DNA of 64,000 nucleotides, from positions 558,001 through 622,000 of the forward strand of contig JBCBGF010000001.1 in assembly GCA_038526915.1 (NCBI GenBank). Direction: 5' to 3'. Both the position numbers and the translations under genes were made by a program. Below are positions 26,250-34,502 of this stretch, piece after piece. The notes under the pieces were generated by a model. The model made no database searches. It was not told where the DNA came from and saw only the letters and a list, made by a program, of their open reading frames with translations. Source of the stretch: JBCBGF01 sp038526915. GTDB taxonomy: Bacteria; Pseudomonadota; Alphaproteobacteria; Rhodobacterales; Rhodobacteraceae. Position 1 is the stretch's first letter; every line of letters begins with the position of its first letter.

Positions 26250-26692
26250 AGCCTGTCCTGGTCGAACCGGTTGCGCACCTCGCGCAGGACGGGCAAGGCA
26301 CTGCGGACCTTTTCGGCGCCAATGGCTTCAACCACTTCCGTGACAATCGGTGCCACGGCGGCAATACCGGCATCGCGGGCGGCACGCCCTGCCGGGCTGA
26401 TCGTGACGAACTTGCGCCGCGCATCATCCCAGTCCGGTCGCACATGGATGTGGCCCGCCATTTCCAGTTTCCCCAGTGTATTCGTCATCGCCCCCCGCGT
26501 GACATGAAACGTCTTGGCAAGCTGCGCCGGCGTTCGCTCGTCCGAGGTGCGTGCAAGGTGGTTGAGGACCGAGAAATGCGAAATCTCCATTCCCCGTGGC
26601 AGGGCCTTGGACAAACGGTTACGCGCCAGCTGATCTGCCATAAAGATCTCGCTGAACAGGGCAACGGCCAAGGAATCCTGCGCTTCGCTCAT
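26246..26692 (-). CDS. MarR family transcriptional regulator
   Basis: 148-residue winged-helix DNA-binding protein. The recognition region is TPAQLAKTFHVTRGAMTNTL, followed by the wing DWDDARRKFVTISPAGRA (the D-x-R signature). Such regulators respond to small aromatic or oxidative signals. The last gene of a minus-strand run comF-grxC-nit-marR: its ATG overlaps the nit stop by 4 bp. It may regulate that operon, but no operator is evident. Confidence 0.88.
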   Translation of the reverse strand: MSEAQDSLAVALFSEIFMADQLARNRLSKALPRGMEISHFSVLNHLARTSDERTPAQLAKTFHVTRGAMTNTLGKLEMAGHIHVRPDWDDARRKFVTISPAGRAARDAGIAAVAPIVTEVVEAIGAEKVRSALPVLREVRNRFDQDRL

Positions 26693-27522
26693 CGGGGTCC
26701 TTTGAAGGGGCGGTCATGCGATAATGACGGGACACGCCGCCGGCTATCATCTACCGCCGCCAGGGGAAGATCAACCAGCGTCACCCCCGGTTCGGTCCCG
26801 CAATCGGCCAAAACCTCACCCCATGGCGCGATGGCCATGCTGTGTCCATGCGTACGCCGCGCCTGACCCTCGCGTGCCGTATGCGTCCCGCATTGCGCAG
26901 GGGCCAGCACAAAGGCACCGTTTTCAATCGCCCGCGCCCGCAACAGGTGTTCCCAATGGGCCGCGCCGGTCACGTGCGAAAACGCCGCCGGGACTGTCAG
27001 AATGCGTGCGCCTGCCTGTGCCAAGGCCCGATAGAGATGCGGGAACCGGATGTCATAGCAGATCGACAGACCGATCCCCACTCCGTCCACCGCGCTCGTC
27101 ACCGCCTGATCCCCGGGACGATATCCGTCGGATTCGCGGTAGGTCTCTTCCGCCGTCACATCGACATCGAACATGTGGATCTTGTCATAGCGCGCAGCAA
27201 TCTCACCCTCGGGTGATATCAGGATTGAGCGGTTGGCAAAGCGCCCGTCGGGATCCTCGGTTTTCAGCCCGAGCGAGCCCAGCAACACCCAGATATCTAA
27301 CTCCGCCGCGAGGTCACGCACGGCAGCCAGCGTCGGGTCGCTCTCTTCGGGCGACAAAACCTGCGTCTGGTGCGCTTTACCGGTCGAGACGCAATTCGTC
27401 ACCTCCGGCGTCAGGATGAACCGCGCGCCCTGTTCCGCCGCCTCACGCAGATAGGTGGACACGGTCGAAAGGTTTTCGGCCGGATCATCCGATGACGTCA
27501 GTTGGACCAGGGCAACGCGCAT
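26689..27522 (-). CDS. Carbon-nitrogen hydrolase (nitrilase superfamily, Nit/omega-amidase type)
   Basis: 277 residues. The catalytic triad of the superfamily is visible: Glu in FILTPEVTNC, Lys in RYDKIHMFDVDV, Cys in LSICYDIRFPHLYR. The sequence is closest in style to the Nit1/Nit2 branch, whose members act on deaminated glutathione or omega-amides; a glutaredoxin gene lies 6 bp upstream in the same operon, which fits a thiol/glutathione link. The exact substrate is inferred. Confidence 0.85.
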   Translation of the reverse strand: MRVALVQLTSSDDPAENLSTVSTYLREAAEQGARFILTPEVTNCVSTGKAHQTQVLSPEESDPTLAAVRDLAAELDIWVLLGSLGLKTEDPDGRFANRSILISPEGEIAARYDKIHMFDVDVTAEETYRESDGYRPGDQAVTSAVDGVGIGLSICYDIRFPHLYRALAQAGARILTVPAAFSHVTGAAHWEHLLRARAIENGAFVLAPAQCGTHTAREGQARRTHGHSMAIAPWGEVLADCGTEPGVTLVDLPLAAVDDSRRRVPSLSHDRPFKGPR

Positions 27523-27528
27523 CCGCCC

Positions 27529-27786
27529 TTAGCCCGCAAGCAACGCGTCAAGTTTCCCGGCGCGGTCTAGGGCGCTCAGATCGTCATAGCCGCCGACATG
27601 GGTCTCACCGATGAAGATCTGCGGCACCGTATGTCGCCCGCCCGCGCGGGCCATCATGGTCTGCCGCAGCTCCGCGTCACCGCCCACATTGATTTCGGCG
27701 AAACTCACGCCCTTTTGCTTCAGAAGACGCTTCGCGGCAAAGCAGTAGCCGCAGAGCGGTGATGTATAGATCTCAACAGTTTGCAT
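27529..27786 (-). CDS. grxC: Glutaredoxin 3
   Basis: 85-residue glutathione-dependent thiol-disulfide oxidoreductase. The active site is CGYC (SPLCGYCFAAKRLL) rather than the more common CPYC, with the glutathione-binding TVPQIFIG and GGYDDL motifs in place. Operon: 34 bp after comF, 6 bp before the nitrilase-family gene. Cytosolic electron donor for reductases. Confidence 0.93.
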   Translation of the reverse strand: MQTVEIYTSPLCGYCFAAKRLLKQKGVSFAEINVGGDAELRQTMMARAGGRHTVPQIFIGETHVGGYDDLSALDRAGKLDALLAG

Positions 27787-27820
27787 GGCGCACCCCTCGC
27801 TTGCCCAAGCATATAGACGG

Positions 27821-28540
27821 TCAGGGGTCCTTTACAACGCGCGCAAGGCTCAGGACCGACACCTGCCGGGCCCCTGCGGCGCGGCACGCCTGCGTGGCGG
27901 CCGTGAAGGTTGCGCCGGAAGTCATCACGTCATCCACCAACAAGACATCCCGGCCCTCAAGGATCCGCCCTCGCTTGGGGTGCGCCCGCAGCGCCCCGAC
28001 AACGTTTTCGTACCGCGCATCCGCCGTTCCCGACTGGGCCGGGGTCGTTCGGGTGCGGATCAGCGCGTCGGGGCACACCTCCAAAGACAGGATCCGTCCA
28101 ACGGCATTTGCCAAAGCCGCCGACTGATTAAAGCGCCGCCGCAGCAAGCGCATCCAGTGCAACGGGATCGGCACGAGAAGCGTATCGTCCGTGATCAGAT
28201 CCCCGGCAGCCCGCGCCAGCCAGGGGGCCATGTGCCCCACCAGATCGTGCCGGTCGCCATGCTTCAGCCCCAAAACCAGCCGCCGCCCGTTGTCGCGATA
28301 GTCCAGCACCGCTCGGCCCCTGTGCCAAGGGCGCGGCGTGGCAAGGCAGGCATCGCACTGCGCCCCACCAGCCTCTTCCTCGCCAATCAGCGGGGTCCCG
28401 CAGGCATCGCAGACAGGGCCCGTGATAAACGGTGTGTCCGCCCAACAGTGCGCACACAGCGGGCCGCCGTGGTCCACCAGATCCCGGCAGAGAACGCATT
28501 GCGGCGGGTAGAGCAGATCCATCACTTTTTGCAATTCCAT
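27821..28540 (-). CDS. ComF family phosphoribosyltransferase-like protein
   Basis: 239 residues from the ATG of MELQKVMDLLYPP. The N-terminal zinc ribbon has CVLC, CAHC, CDAC and CDAC pairs. The C-terminal phosphoribosyltransferase domain carries the PRPP loop VLLVDDVMTSGATF. ComF proteins take part in DNA uptake in naturally transformable bacteria and related nucleotide roles elsewhere. A much longer in-frame reading upstream is antisense to the neighbouring methyltransferase and is rejected. Only 37 bp separate this start codon from that of the divergent gene. Confidence 0.9.
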   Translation of the reverse strand: MELQKVMDLLYPPQCVLCRDLVDHGGPLCAHCWADTPFITGPVCDACGTPLIGEEEAGGAQCDACLATPRPWHRGRAVLDYRDNGRRLVLGLKHGDRHDLVGHMAPWLARAAGDLITDDTLLVPIPLHWMRLLRRRFNQSAALANAVGRILSLEVCPDALIRTRTTPAQSGTADARYENVVGALRAHPKRGRILEGRDVLLVDDVMTSGATFTAATQACRAAGARQVSVLSLARVVKDP

Positions 28541-28577
28541 GCCCTGCTCCCTACCTTCCGTCAAAAGGATCCCTGCA

Positions 28578-29420
28578 ATGACATCACCTCCGGTCCTGTT
28601 CGATCGCAAAGCCCTGGGGCTGCGCCGCGCGCGCGCGGCAGTGCGGCCCGCAGACTTTCTGCACGAGGCGGTGGTTGCCGAGGTTAAGGAAAGGCTCGCC
28701 GAGGTTAACAAATCCTTTACGGCACCGGCGATAGTGACCGGCCGGCCATCGTTGTGGCAACTGGCGTTCCCCGACGCAAAGATCACGCCGGATGACGATG
28801 TGCTGGATCTCTCGCGCGACGGGCATGATCTGGTGATCCACAGTCTCGCGCTCCATTGGGCCAATGATCCGGTGGGGCAACTGGTGCAATGCCGCCGCGC
28901 CCTGCGCCCGGACGGCTTGTTCGTCGGGGTGCTGTTCGGAGGCCAGACCCTGCACGAATTGCGCACATCCCTGGCCGAGACCGAGGCCGCGGTGATGAAC
29001 GGCCTGTCCCCGCGCGTGGCCCCCATGGGCGAGATCCGCGATCTCGGCGCGCTTTTGCAGCGCGCGGGGTTCGCTTTGCCAGTGGCCGACGCGGCGCCCG
29101 TGACCGCATCCTATGCCTCCGCCCTGCACGTGATGCGCGATCTGCGCGCCATGGGCGAGACCAACGTGATGATGGGCCGTGACCGTCGCACCCCGCCGCG
29201 CCGGTTCTTTGCCGAGGTGGCGGCGCATTATGCGACGCACTTCCCGGCCGAAGACGGGCGCGTGCGCGCCACGTTCGATCTGGTGTACCTCACCGGCTGG
29301 GCTCCGTCGGACACACAGCAAAAGCCCCTACGGCCCGGCAGCGCGCAGGCCCGTCTGGCGGATGCTTTGGGCACGCGTGAGCATGGAACGGGTGAGAAAC
29401 CCGGCGATGGCCCGGATTGA
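28578..29420 (+). CDS. SAM-dependent methyltransferase-fold protein, NDUFAF5/BioC-like
   Basis: 280 residues from the ATG of MTSPPVLFDRKALGLRR, preceded by AAAAGGAT. The N-terminus (FDRKALGLRRARA) and the region LVQCRRALRPDGLFVGVLFGGQTL resemble the alphaproteobacterial relatives of mitochondrial NDUFAF5, a complex I assembly factor, and also BioC. The classical glycine-rich SAM motif is weak (DVLDLSRDGHDL), as in NDUFAF5-type proteins. Function by homology only. Divergent from comF; hemH follows on the same strand after 102 bp. Confidence 0.75.
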   Translation: MTSPPVLFDRKALGLRRARAAVRPADFLHEAVVAEVKERLAEVNKSFTAPAIVTGRPSLWQLAFPDAKITPDDDVLDLSRDGHDLVIHSLALHWANDPVGQLVQCRRALRPDGLFVGVLFGGQTLHELRTSLAETEAAVMNGLSPRVAPMGEIRDLGALLQRAGFALPVADAAPVTASYASALHVMRDLRAMGETNVMMGRDRRTPPRRFFAEVAAHYATHFPAEDGRVRATFDLVYLTGWAPSDTQQKPLRPGSAQARLADALGTREHGTGEKPGDGPD

Positions 29421-29522
29421 CGCGCGGGCAAATGCGGTTATGTCCCAGCGGAAGAAAACCCTGCACAAAGCCGGAAAACCACTATGCTCGATGCCAATGC
29501 GCACGTTGAGGGACGCCCTGAG

Positions 29523-30584
29523 ATGACCGAGGCTAAGGCGGCCGGGTCGCACCTGCCTGCCGATCACCCAGCTGTGCCCGGCCAGAAAATTGGCATCCTG
29601 CTGGCAAACCTCGGCACCCCTGACGGGTATGACTACTGGTCGATGCGGCGCTATTTGAACGAGTTTCTGTCGGACCGGCGTGTGATCGACTATTCTCCCT
29701 GGATCTGGCAGCCGCTGTTGCAGGCGATCATCCTGACCAAACGCCCGTTTTCCTCCGGTGCAGCCTACAAATCGATCTGGAATGAGGACGCGGGCGAAAG
29801 CCCTCTTATGACGATCACCAAGGCGCAAACGGCCAAGATCAAAGCCGAGATGGGGCGTCAGTATGGTGATCAGGTCGTCGTCGATTTCTGCATGCGCTAT
29901 GGCAACCCCTCGACCCGCTCAAAGGTGCGCGAGATGGCGGATCAGGGCTGTCAGAAGATCCTGTTTTTCCCGCTCTATCCGCACTACGCAGGCGCCACGT
30001 CAGCCACGGCGAATGACCAATTCTTCCGTGCCCTGATGCAGGAAAAGTGGCAGCCTGTGTCCCGCGTCGTGCAGCCCTATTTCGAGCATCCGATGTATAT
30101 CGATGCCTTGGCCCAATCCGTCGAACGCGCCTATGCCGAGATGGAGACGAAGCCCGATGTGCTAGTCTCCTCTTACCACGGTGTGCCCAAGCGCTATCTG
30201 ATGGAAGGCGATCCCTACCATTGCCAGTGCCAAAAGACCTCGCGCCTGCTGCGCGAGCGTCTGGGGTGGGACCAGGACGATCTGGTGACCACCTTCCAAA
30301 GTCGGTTCGGGCCGGAGGAATGGCTGAAGCCCTACACCGTGGAAGAGGTCGCGCGCCTGGCAGAACAAGGCAAGAAGAATATCGCGGTCATCGCACCGGC
30401 ATTTTCGGCCGATTGCATCGAGACGCTGGAAGAGATCAACGAAGAGATCCGCGAAAGCTTCGAAGAGGCGGGGGGGGAGACCTTCACCTATATCCCGTGC
30501 CTCAACGACGACACGGCGCATATCAAGGCGCTGTGCGCGGTGATCGATGAAAACCTCGGTGGTTGGATCAGCGCGCCGCGCTGA
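29523..30584 (+). CDS. hemH: Ferrochelatase
   Basis: Inserts ferrous iron into protoporphyrin IX, the last step of haem synthesis. 353 residues from the ATG nine bases after GAGGGA; an in-frame ATG at 29484 lacks a clear ribosome site. Motifs: ILLANLGTPDGYDYWSMRRY, the catalytic His in SSYHGVPKRYLMEGDPYH, then CQCQKTSRLL, and the Glu-rich IAPAFSADCIETLEEI. The terminator of the convergent L,D-transpeptidase gene begins 2 bp after its stop. Confidence 0.97.
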   Translation: MTEAKAAGSHLPADHPAVPGQKIGILLANLGTPDGYDYWSMRRYLNEFLSDRRVIDYSPWIWQPLLQAIILTKRPFSSGAAYKSIWNEDAGESPLMTITKAQTAKIKAEMGRQYGDQVVVDFCMRYGNPSTRSKVREMADQGCQKILFFPLYPHYAGATSATANDQFFRALMQEKWQPVSRVVQPYFEHPMYIDALAQSVERAYAEMETKPDVLVSSYHGVPKRYLMEGDPYHCQCQKTSRLLRERLGWDQDDLVTTFQSRFGPEEWLKPYTVEEVARLAEQGKKNIAVIAPAFSADCIETLEEINEEIRESFEEAGGETFTYIPCLNDDTAHIKALCAVIDENLGGWISAPR

Positions 30585-30585
30585 C

Positions 30586-30613
30586 AAAAAAGGCGGCAGG
30601 GATCCTGCCGCCT
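30586..30613 (-). terminator. Intrinsic terminator of the L,D-transpeptidase gene
   Basis: AGGCGGCAGG and CCTGCCGCCT form a perfect 10-bp stem with a GAT loop (30591-30613). On the minus strand it is followed by six U (30591-30586), which run up to the hemH stop codon. There is no U-tract in the plus direction, so it serves the minus-strand gene. Confidence 0.85.
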
Positions 30614-30637
30614 CGCCTAAATGGGATCAAACGCCGC

Positions 30638-31216
30638 TTAGATCAACAAGACCTGCGTGCCGGTTTGTGTCATCTCATAGAGCTCGGCAATGTGCTCATT
30701 ATACAGCCCGATGCACCCGTTCGAAGACCGCCGCCCGATCTTACGCGTGTCATGCGTGCCGTGGATCCGGTAATACCGCCAGGACAGGTGCAGCGCATGG
30801 GTGCCCATCGGGTTGTCTGGGCCCGGCGGCATGAAGTCGGGCCATTCGGGATTGCGTTTCTTCATCGCCGGCGTCGGTGCCCAGCTTGGCCCTTCGACGC
30901 GCTTGGTGATCTGGGTCCGCCCGCGGCGCGTCAAGTCTTCGGTCATCGGCACGCTGGTTGGGTAGAGCTTGTAAACACTCTCATCCGCCGACCAATAGTG
31001 CAGCGCCCGCGACGTGGTATCGACCAAGATCGCACCGCGGTTCAGGTTCGAGAAATAGGGCCGCCACTCCAGCGCGCGAAAGCTTGAGGCGTTCCGTTGC
31101 ACCGTCTGCGACACCTGATTGCGAAATTCCACTGTGTCCCCGCTTTGCGCAAGGGCAGGGGCCGCCAAGCCACCGGTCGCTGCAAGCGTTGTCCCCAGGA
31201 AAGTCCGTCGATCCAT
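30638..31216 (-). CDS. L,D-transpeptidase (YkuD domain), Tat/Sec exported
   Basis: 192 residues. The N-terminus MDRRTFLGTTLAATGG is a Tat-like signal ending near ALAQ. The YkuD catalytic region is complete: HGTHDTRKIGRRSSNGCIGL with the conserved His and the nucleophilic Cys of S-x-GC. Enzymes of this kind make 3-3 peptidoglycan cross-links or attach proteins to peptidoglycan in the periplasm. One of two L,D-transpeptidase genes within 2 kb, with a CAP lipoprotein between. Followed by a strong intrinsic terminator. Confidence 0.92.
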   Translation of the reverse strand: MDRRTFLGTTLAATGGLAAPALAQSGDTVEFRNQVSQTVQRNASSFRALEWRPYFSNLNRGAILVDTTSRALHYWSADESVYKLYPTSVPMTEDLTRRGRTQITKRVEGPSWAPTPAMKKRNPEWPDFMPPGPDNPMGTHALHLSWRYYRIHGTHDTRKIGRRSSNGCIGLYNEHIAELYEMTQTGTQVLLI

Positions 31217-31322
31217 TTGTCACCTCAACTCAAGGCTGTCTTTTCAGTTCGCGAGGGAACATATGGCCCCAGGGTCGCAGTCGCAAATCAACTGGGCGTC
31301 AGATGGCCGATTCACGCCGCTT

Positions 31323-31353
31323 CCGTTTGAAACGGTTGCATGAACGCTATAAG
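31323..31353 (+). promoter_or_regulatory. Candidate promoter/operator of the CAP lipoprotein gene
   Basis: CCGTTT-G-AAACGG (31323-31335) is a perfect palindrome. It contains a -35-like TTGAAA (31327-31332), with TATAAG at 31348-31353. The 15-bp spacing is short, so this is tentative. Confidence 0.35.
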
Positions 31354-31385
31354 CGAGGCCAGCAAATCACAGCGGCGAGGCGAAA

Positions 31386-31898
31386 ATGCCCCGAATTTTA
31401 ACGGTTTTGATCGCGGCGATGTCGATTCTGGCCGCCTGTGCGCCGACCCCGAATTCAGCGGTCGGGCCGGACGGCAGCCCCGCGCAGCCGATCTACCGAA
31501 TCTCTGCCTCTGATGCTGATGACGTGCAGTTCCGCATGCTCGATGGGGTCAACAGCCTGCGTCAGGCCGCAGGTGCGCCGCCCGTTGTCCTGAACGCCGA
31601 ATTGACCGCTGCCGCCGCCACGCATTCGCGCGATATGTCGGTGCAAAACCGCCCTTGGCATTTCGGGTCTGACGGATCCTCCCCCCTCGATCGCGCCGCG
31701 CGCGTGGGCTATACCGGCCAGCTTTTGGGCGAAAATATCTCGGAAACATACGAGACCGAGCTTGAGACGTTGCGGGCCTGGATGGAGATGCCGTCGACAC
31801 GCGGTGTGATCCTTGATCCCAATGCTCGCCAGATGGGATTTTCCTGGCATCAGGAACGCAACGGCAAGCTCTGGTGGACGCTGGTCCTGGGGACCTAG
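31386..31898 (+). CDS. CAP domain lipoprotein
   Basis: 170 residues. The N-terminus MPRILTVLIAAMSILAAC is a lipoprotein signal with lipobox LAAC, so the mature protein should be lipid-anchored. The CAP domain shows LDGVNSLRQAAGAPPVVLN, ATHSRDMSVQNRPWHFG (His), GENISETYETELETL, and WMEMPSTRGVILDPNARQMG in place of the SPGHR-N block, so the second CAP His is missing here. It lies between two L,D-transpeptidase genes, suggesting a cell-wall setting. The TAG stop forms the left end of the second 16-bp dual-stop palindrome. Confidence 0.85.
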   Translation: MPRILTVLIAAMSILAACAPTPNSAVGPDGSPAQPIYRISASDADDVQFRMLDGVNSLRQAAGAPPVVLNAELTAAAATHSRDMSVQNRPWHFGSDGSSPLDRAARVGYTGQLLGENISETYETELETLRAWMEMPSTRGVILDPNARQMGFSWHQERNGKLWWTLVLGT

Positions 31899-31911
31899 GG
31901 TCAGGACCCTA
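31896..31911. repeat. 16-bp palindrome supplying both stop codons, copy 2
   Basis: TAGGGTCAGGACCCTA, a near-perfect palindrome (TAGGGTC, two bases, GACCCTA). Its ends are the TAG stops of the convergent CAP lipoprotein gene (plus) and L,D-transpeptidase gene (minus). Reverse-complemented it differs by one base from the element at 7818-7833. Confidence 0.65.
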
Positions 31912-32403
31912 AGGGTAGATGCTGATCGGCGTGCCCACCCGCACCATCGCGTAGATATCTTCCATCTCACGGTTCGACACCGCGATGCAGCCCCAGGTCC
32001 AGTCCGGCCCGCGATCGGCAAACATCGCGGGTGTTCCATGGATAAAGATATCCCCGCCTGGGCCCTGGCCCAGCTCACGGGCAGACAGGACATCCGACGG
32101 GCGGGGGTATGAGATCCCGAGCGACAGATGAAACGCGCTGCGCGGGTTGCGGCGGTCGATGATGTAGTGGCCTTCGGGCGTCTTGCCGTCGCCTTCGACC
32201 TGTTTATGGCCCACCGGCGCAAAGCCCAGATCAATGTCGAAACTCCGGATCGAGCGCTGGCCGTTCAACAAGTAAAGCTTGCGCCGTTCCTTAAGAACCA
32301 GCAGGCGCGTGACCTCGGGCCCGTTGTAGTCGCGGAACTTCGAGGCACATCCCGAAAGGGCGACGGCCGCTGCCGCCAAGCCTATGACTTGTCTACGTTT
32401 CAT
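31909..32403 (-). CDS. L,D-transpeptidase family lipoprotein
   Basis: 164 residues. A lipoprotein signal (MKRRQVIGLAAAAVALSGC) precedes a YkuD domain: VLKERRKLYLLNGQRSIRSF, DGKTPEGHYIIDRRNP, and the catalytic IFIHGTP ... WTWGCIAVSNREM with His and Cys. Short members of this family may be transpeptidases or cross-link-trimming enzymes. Convergent with the CAP lipoprotein and sharing its palindromic stop element. Confidence 0.9.
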   Translation of the reverse strand: MKRRQVIGLAAAAVALSGCASKFRDYNGPEVTRLLVLKERRKLYLLNGQRSIRSFDIDLGFAPVGHKQVEGDGKTPEGHYIIDRRNPRSAFHLSLGISYPRPSDVLSARELGQGPGGDIFIHGTPAMFADRGPDWTWGCIAVSNREMEDIYAMVRVGTPISIYP

Positions 32404-32484
32404 GCCTGCGTCCGTTGCCCGGAAATTATGGCGAAAGAATAGCGCAGAATTGTTAACATCCCAAGATGGCGTTTGCGGCGGCGG

Positions 32485-33261
<777 letters not shown>

Positions 33262-33272
33262 TCCGCCGCCTT

Positions 33273-34502
33273 TCAACTGCCCGCCATATGGTCGCGCGTG
33301 AAGCTTGCTGCAAGCTCAACATGCGCGCTCCAGCGGAACTGATCGACGACTTGCACCCAATTGAGGCGGAACCCCGCTTGGGTCAGCAGTTTTGCATCAC
33401 GGGCGAAGGTTACGGGGTTACAGGAAATGGCGGCGATGCGGGCAAGGGACGATGTTGCAATCTCGCGCATCTGCGCCTCGGCCCCGGCGCGGGGCGGGTC
33501 GATGACGGCGGCATCGAAGCGGTTCAACTCATCGGGAAGAAGCGGTGCGCGAAACAGATCGCGGGTCTCGGTCGTGACGGCCTTTAGCCCCTGCGCCTGC
33601 CGCCAGCCGTGGTCGAGCGCGGCGGTCATGTCAGGGTCGCCCTCAACCGCATGGACCTCGGCCCGTCGCGCAAGCGGCAGGGCAAAGGTACCGCAACCGG
33701 CGAACACATCGACGACCCGTTGCGCCGGGCCCACGGCCTCGACCACCGCCTGTCGTAAGCTGTCTTCGCCATGCGCCGTCGCTTGCAGAAACGCGCCTGG
33801 TGGTGGCACGACCGAGATGCCGTCAAAGGATTGCGCAGGCGGGCGGGCCGTGATCACCGGCTCACCCAGTGCGCTGATCCGGGCCAGACCGTGGCGTCCG
33901 GCAATCTCCGCCGGAGCTTGGCGGTCCTCGACCGTCAGCGCACGCGTCTCCCCTAACTCGATATCGAGCCCTGCAGCGGAGGTGGTGATTGAAATCCGCA
34001 GCTCGGACCGTTTCGGTCCAAGGAGCCGGGTCAGCTCTTCGCAAGCCGGAAGGGCGGCAATCAGATCCGGGTGCATCACCGCACAATCGGGCACGGCGAC
34101 GACCGTGTGCGAGGCTCGCCCGTGAAAGCCCACCAGCGCCCCGCCTCGCAACCGTCGCCCGGCAACGGTGGCCCGCCTACGCGCAGCGGCGGGCGACGTC
34201 GCGATGGGCCGGAACGGCGCGGTGATCCCCTGCGCGGCCAGCGCCGTTTCGACCACCTCTTGCTTCCACGCGGCGACAAAGTCATCCGAGGCATGCATCA
34301 CGGCACACCCGCCGCAGGATTTGTAATGCCGGCACGGCGGCCGCACCCGGTCGGGTGATGGCGTCAGGATTCGCGGTGCCGCGATTCTACCCTCCGCCAC
34401 CTCACCGTCAACGATCTCGCCCGGAAGCGTCCGCGCCACGTATACTGGACCTTCGGCGATGCCGTCGCCACGGTGGCCCAGCCGCACGATCTCGTGGCTC
34501 AC
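33273..34502 (-). CDS. TrmA/RlmC/RlmD-type RNA (uracil-5-)-methyltransferase
   Basis: 409 residues. It has an N-terminal TRAM-like region (RLGHRGDGIAEGPVYV) and the iron-sulfur cysteines CRHYKSCGGCAVMH. The SAM domain has VVDVFAGCGTFALPLA, FDAAVIDPPRAGA, and the catalytic Cys in AAISCNPVTFARDAKLL. It methylates uridine C5 in tRNA or 23S rRNA; which site cannot be told. The start is GTG overlapping the stop of the ABC transporter gene upstream (GTGA), so translation is coupled. The sodium channel gene follows after 11 bp. Confidence 0.92.
   Translation of the reverse strand: MSHEIVRLGHRGDGIAEGPVYVARTLPGEIVDGEVAEGRIAAPRILTPSPDRVRPPCRHYKSCGGCAVMHASDDFVAAWKQEVVETALAAQGITAPFRPIATSPAAARRRATVAGRRLRGGALVGFHGRASHTVVAVPDCAVMHPDLIAALPACEELTRLLGPKRSELRISITTSAAGLDIELGETRALTVEDRQAPAEIAGRHGLARISALGEPVITARPPAQSFDGISVVPPPGAFLQATAHGEDSLRQAVVEAVGPAQRVVDVFAGCGTFALPLARRAEVHAVEGDPDMTAALDHGWRQAQGLKAVTTETRDLFRAPLLPDELNRFDAAVIDPPRAGAEAQMREIATSSLARIAAISCNPVTFARDAKLLTQAGFRLNWVQVVDQFRWSAHVELAASFTRDHMAGS

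Noticed and set aside
28541..29026. N-terminal extension of ComF
   Set aside because: Antisense to the methyltransferase gene; the zinc-ribbon N-terminus of ComF starts at 28540.
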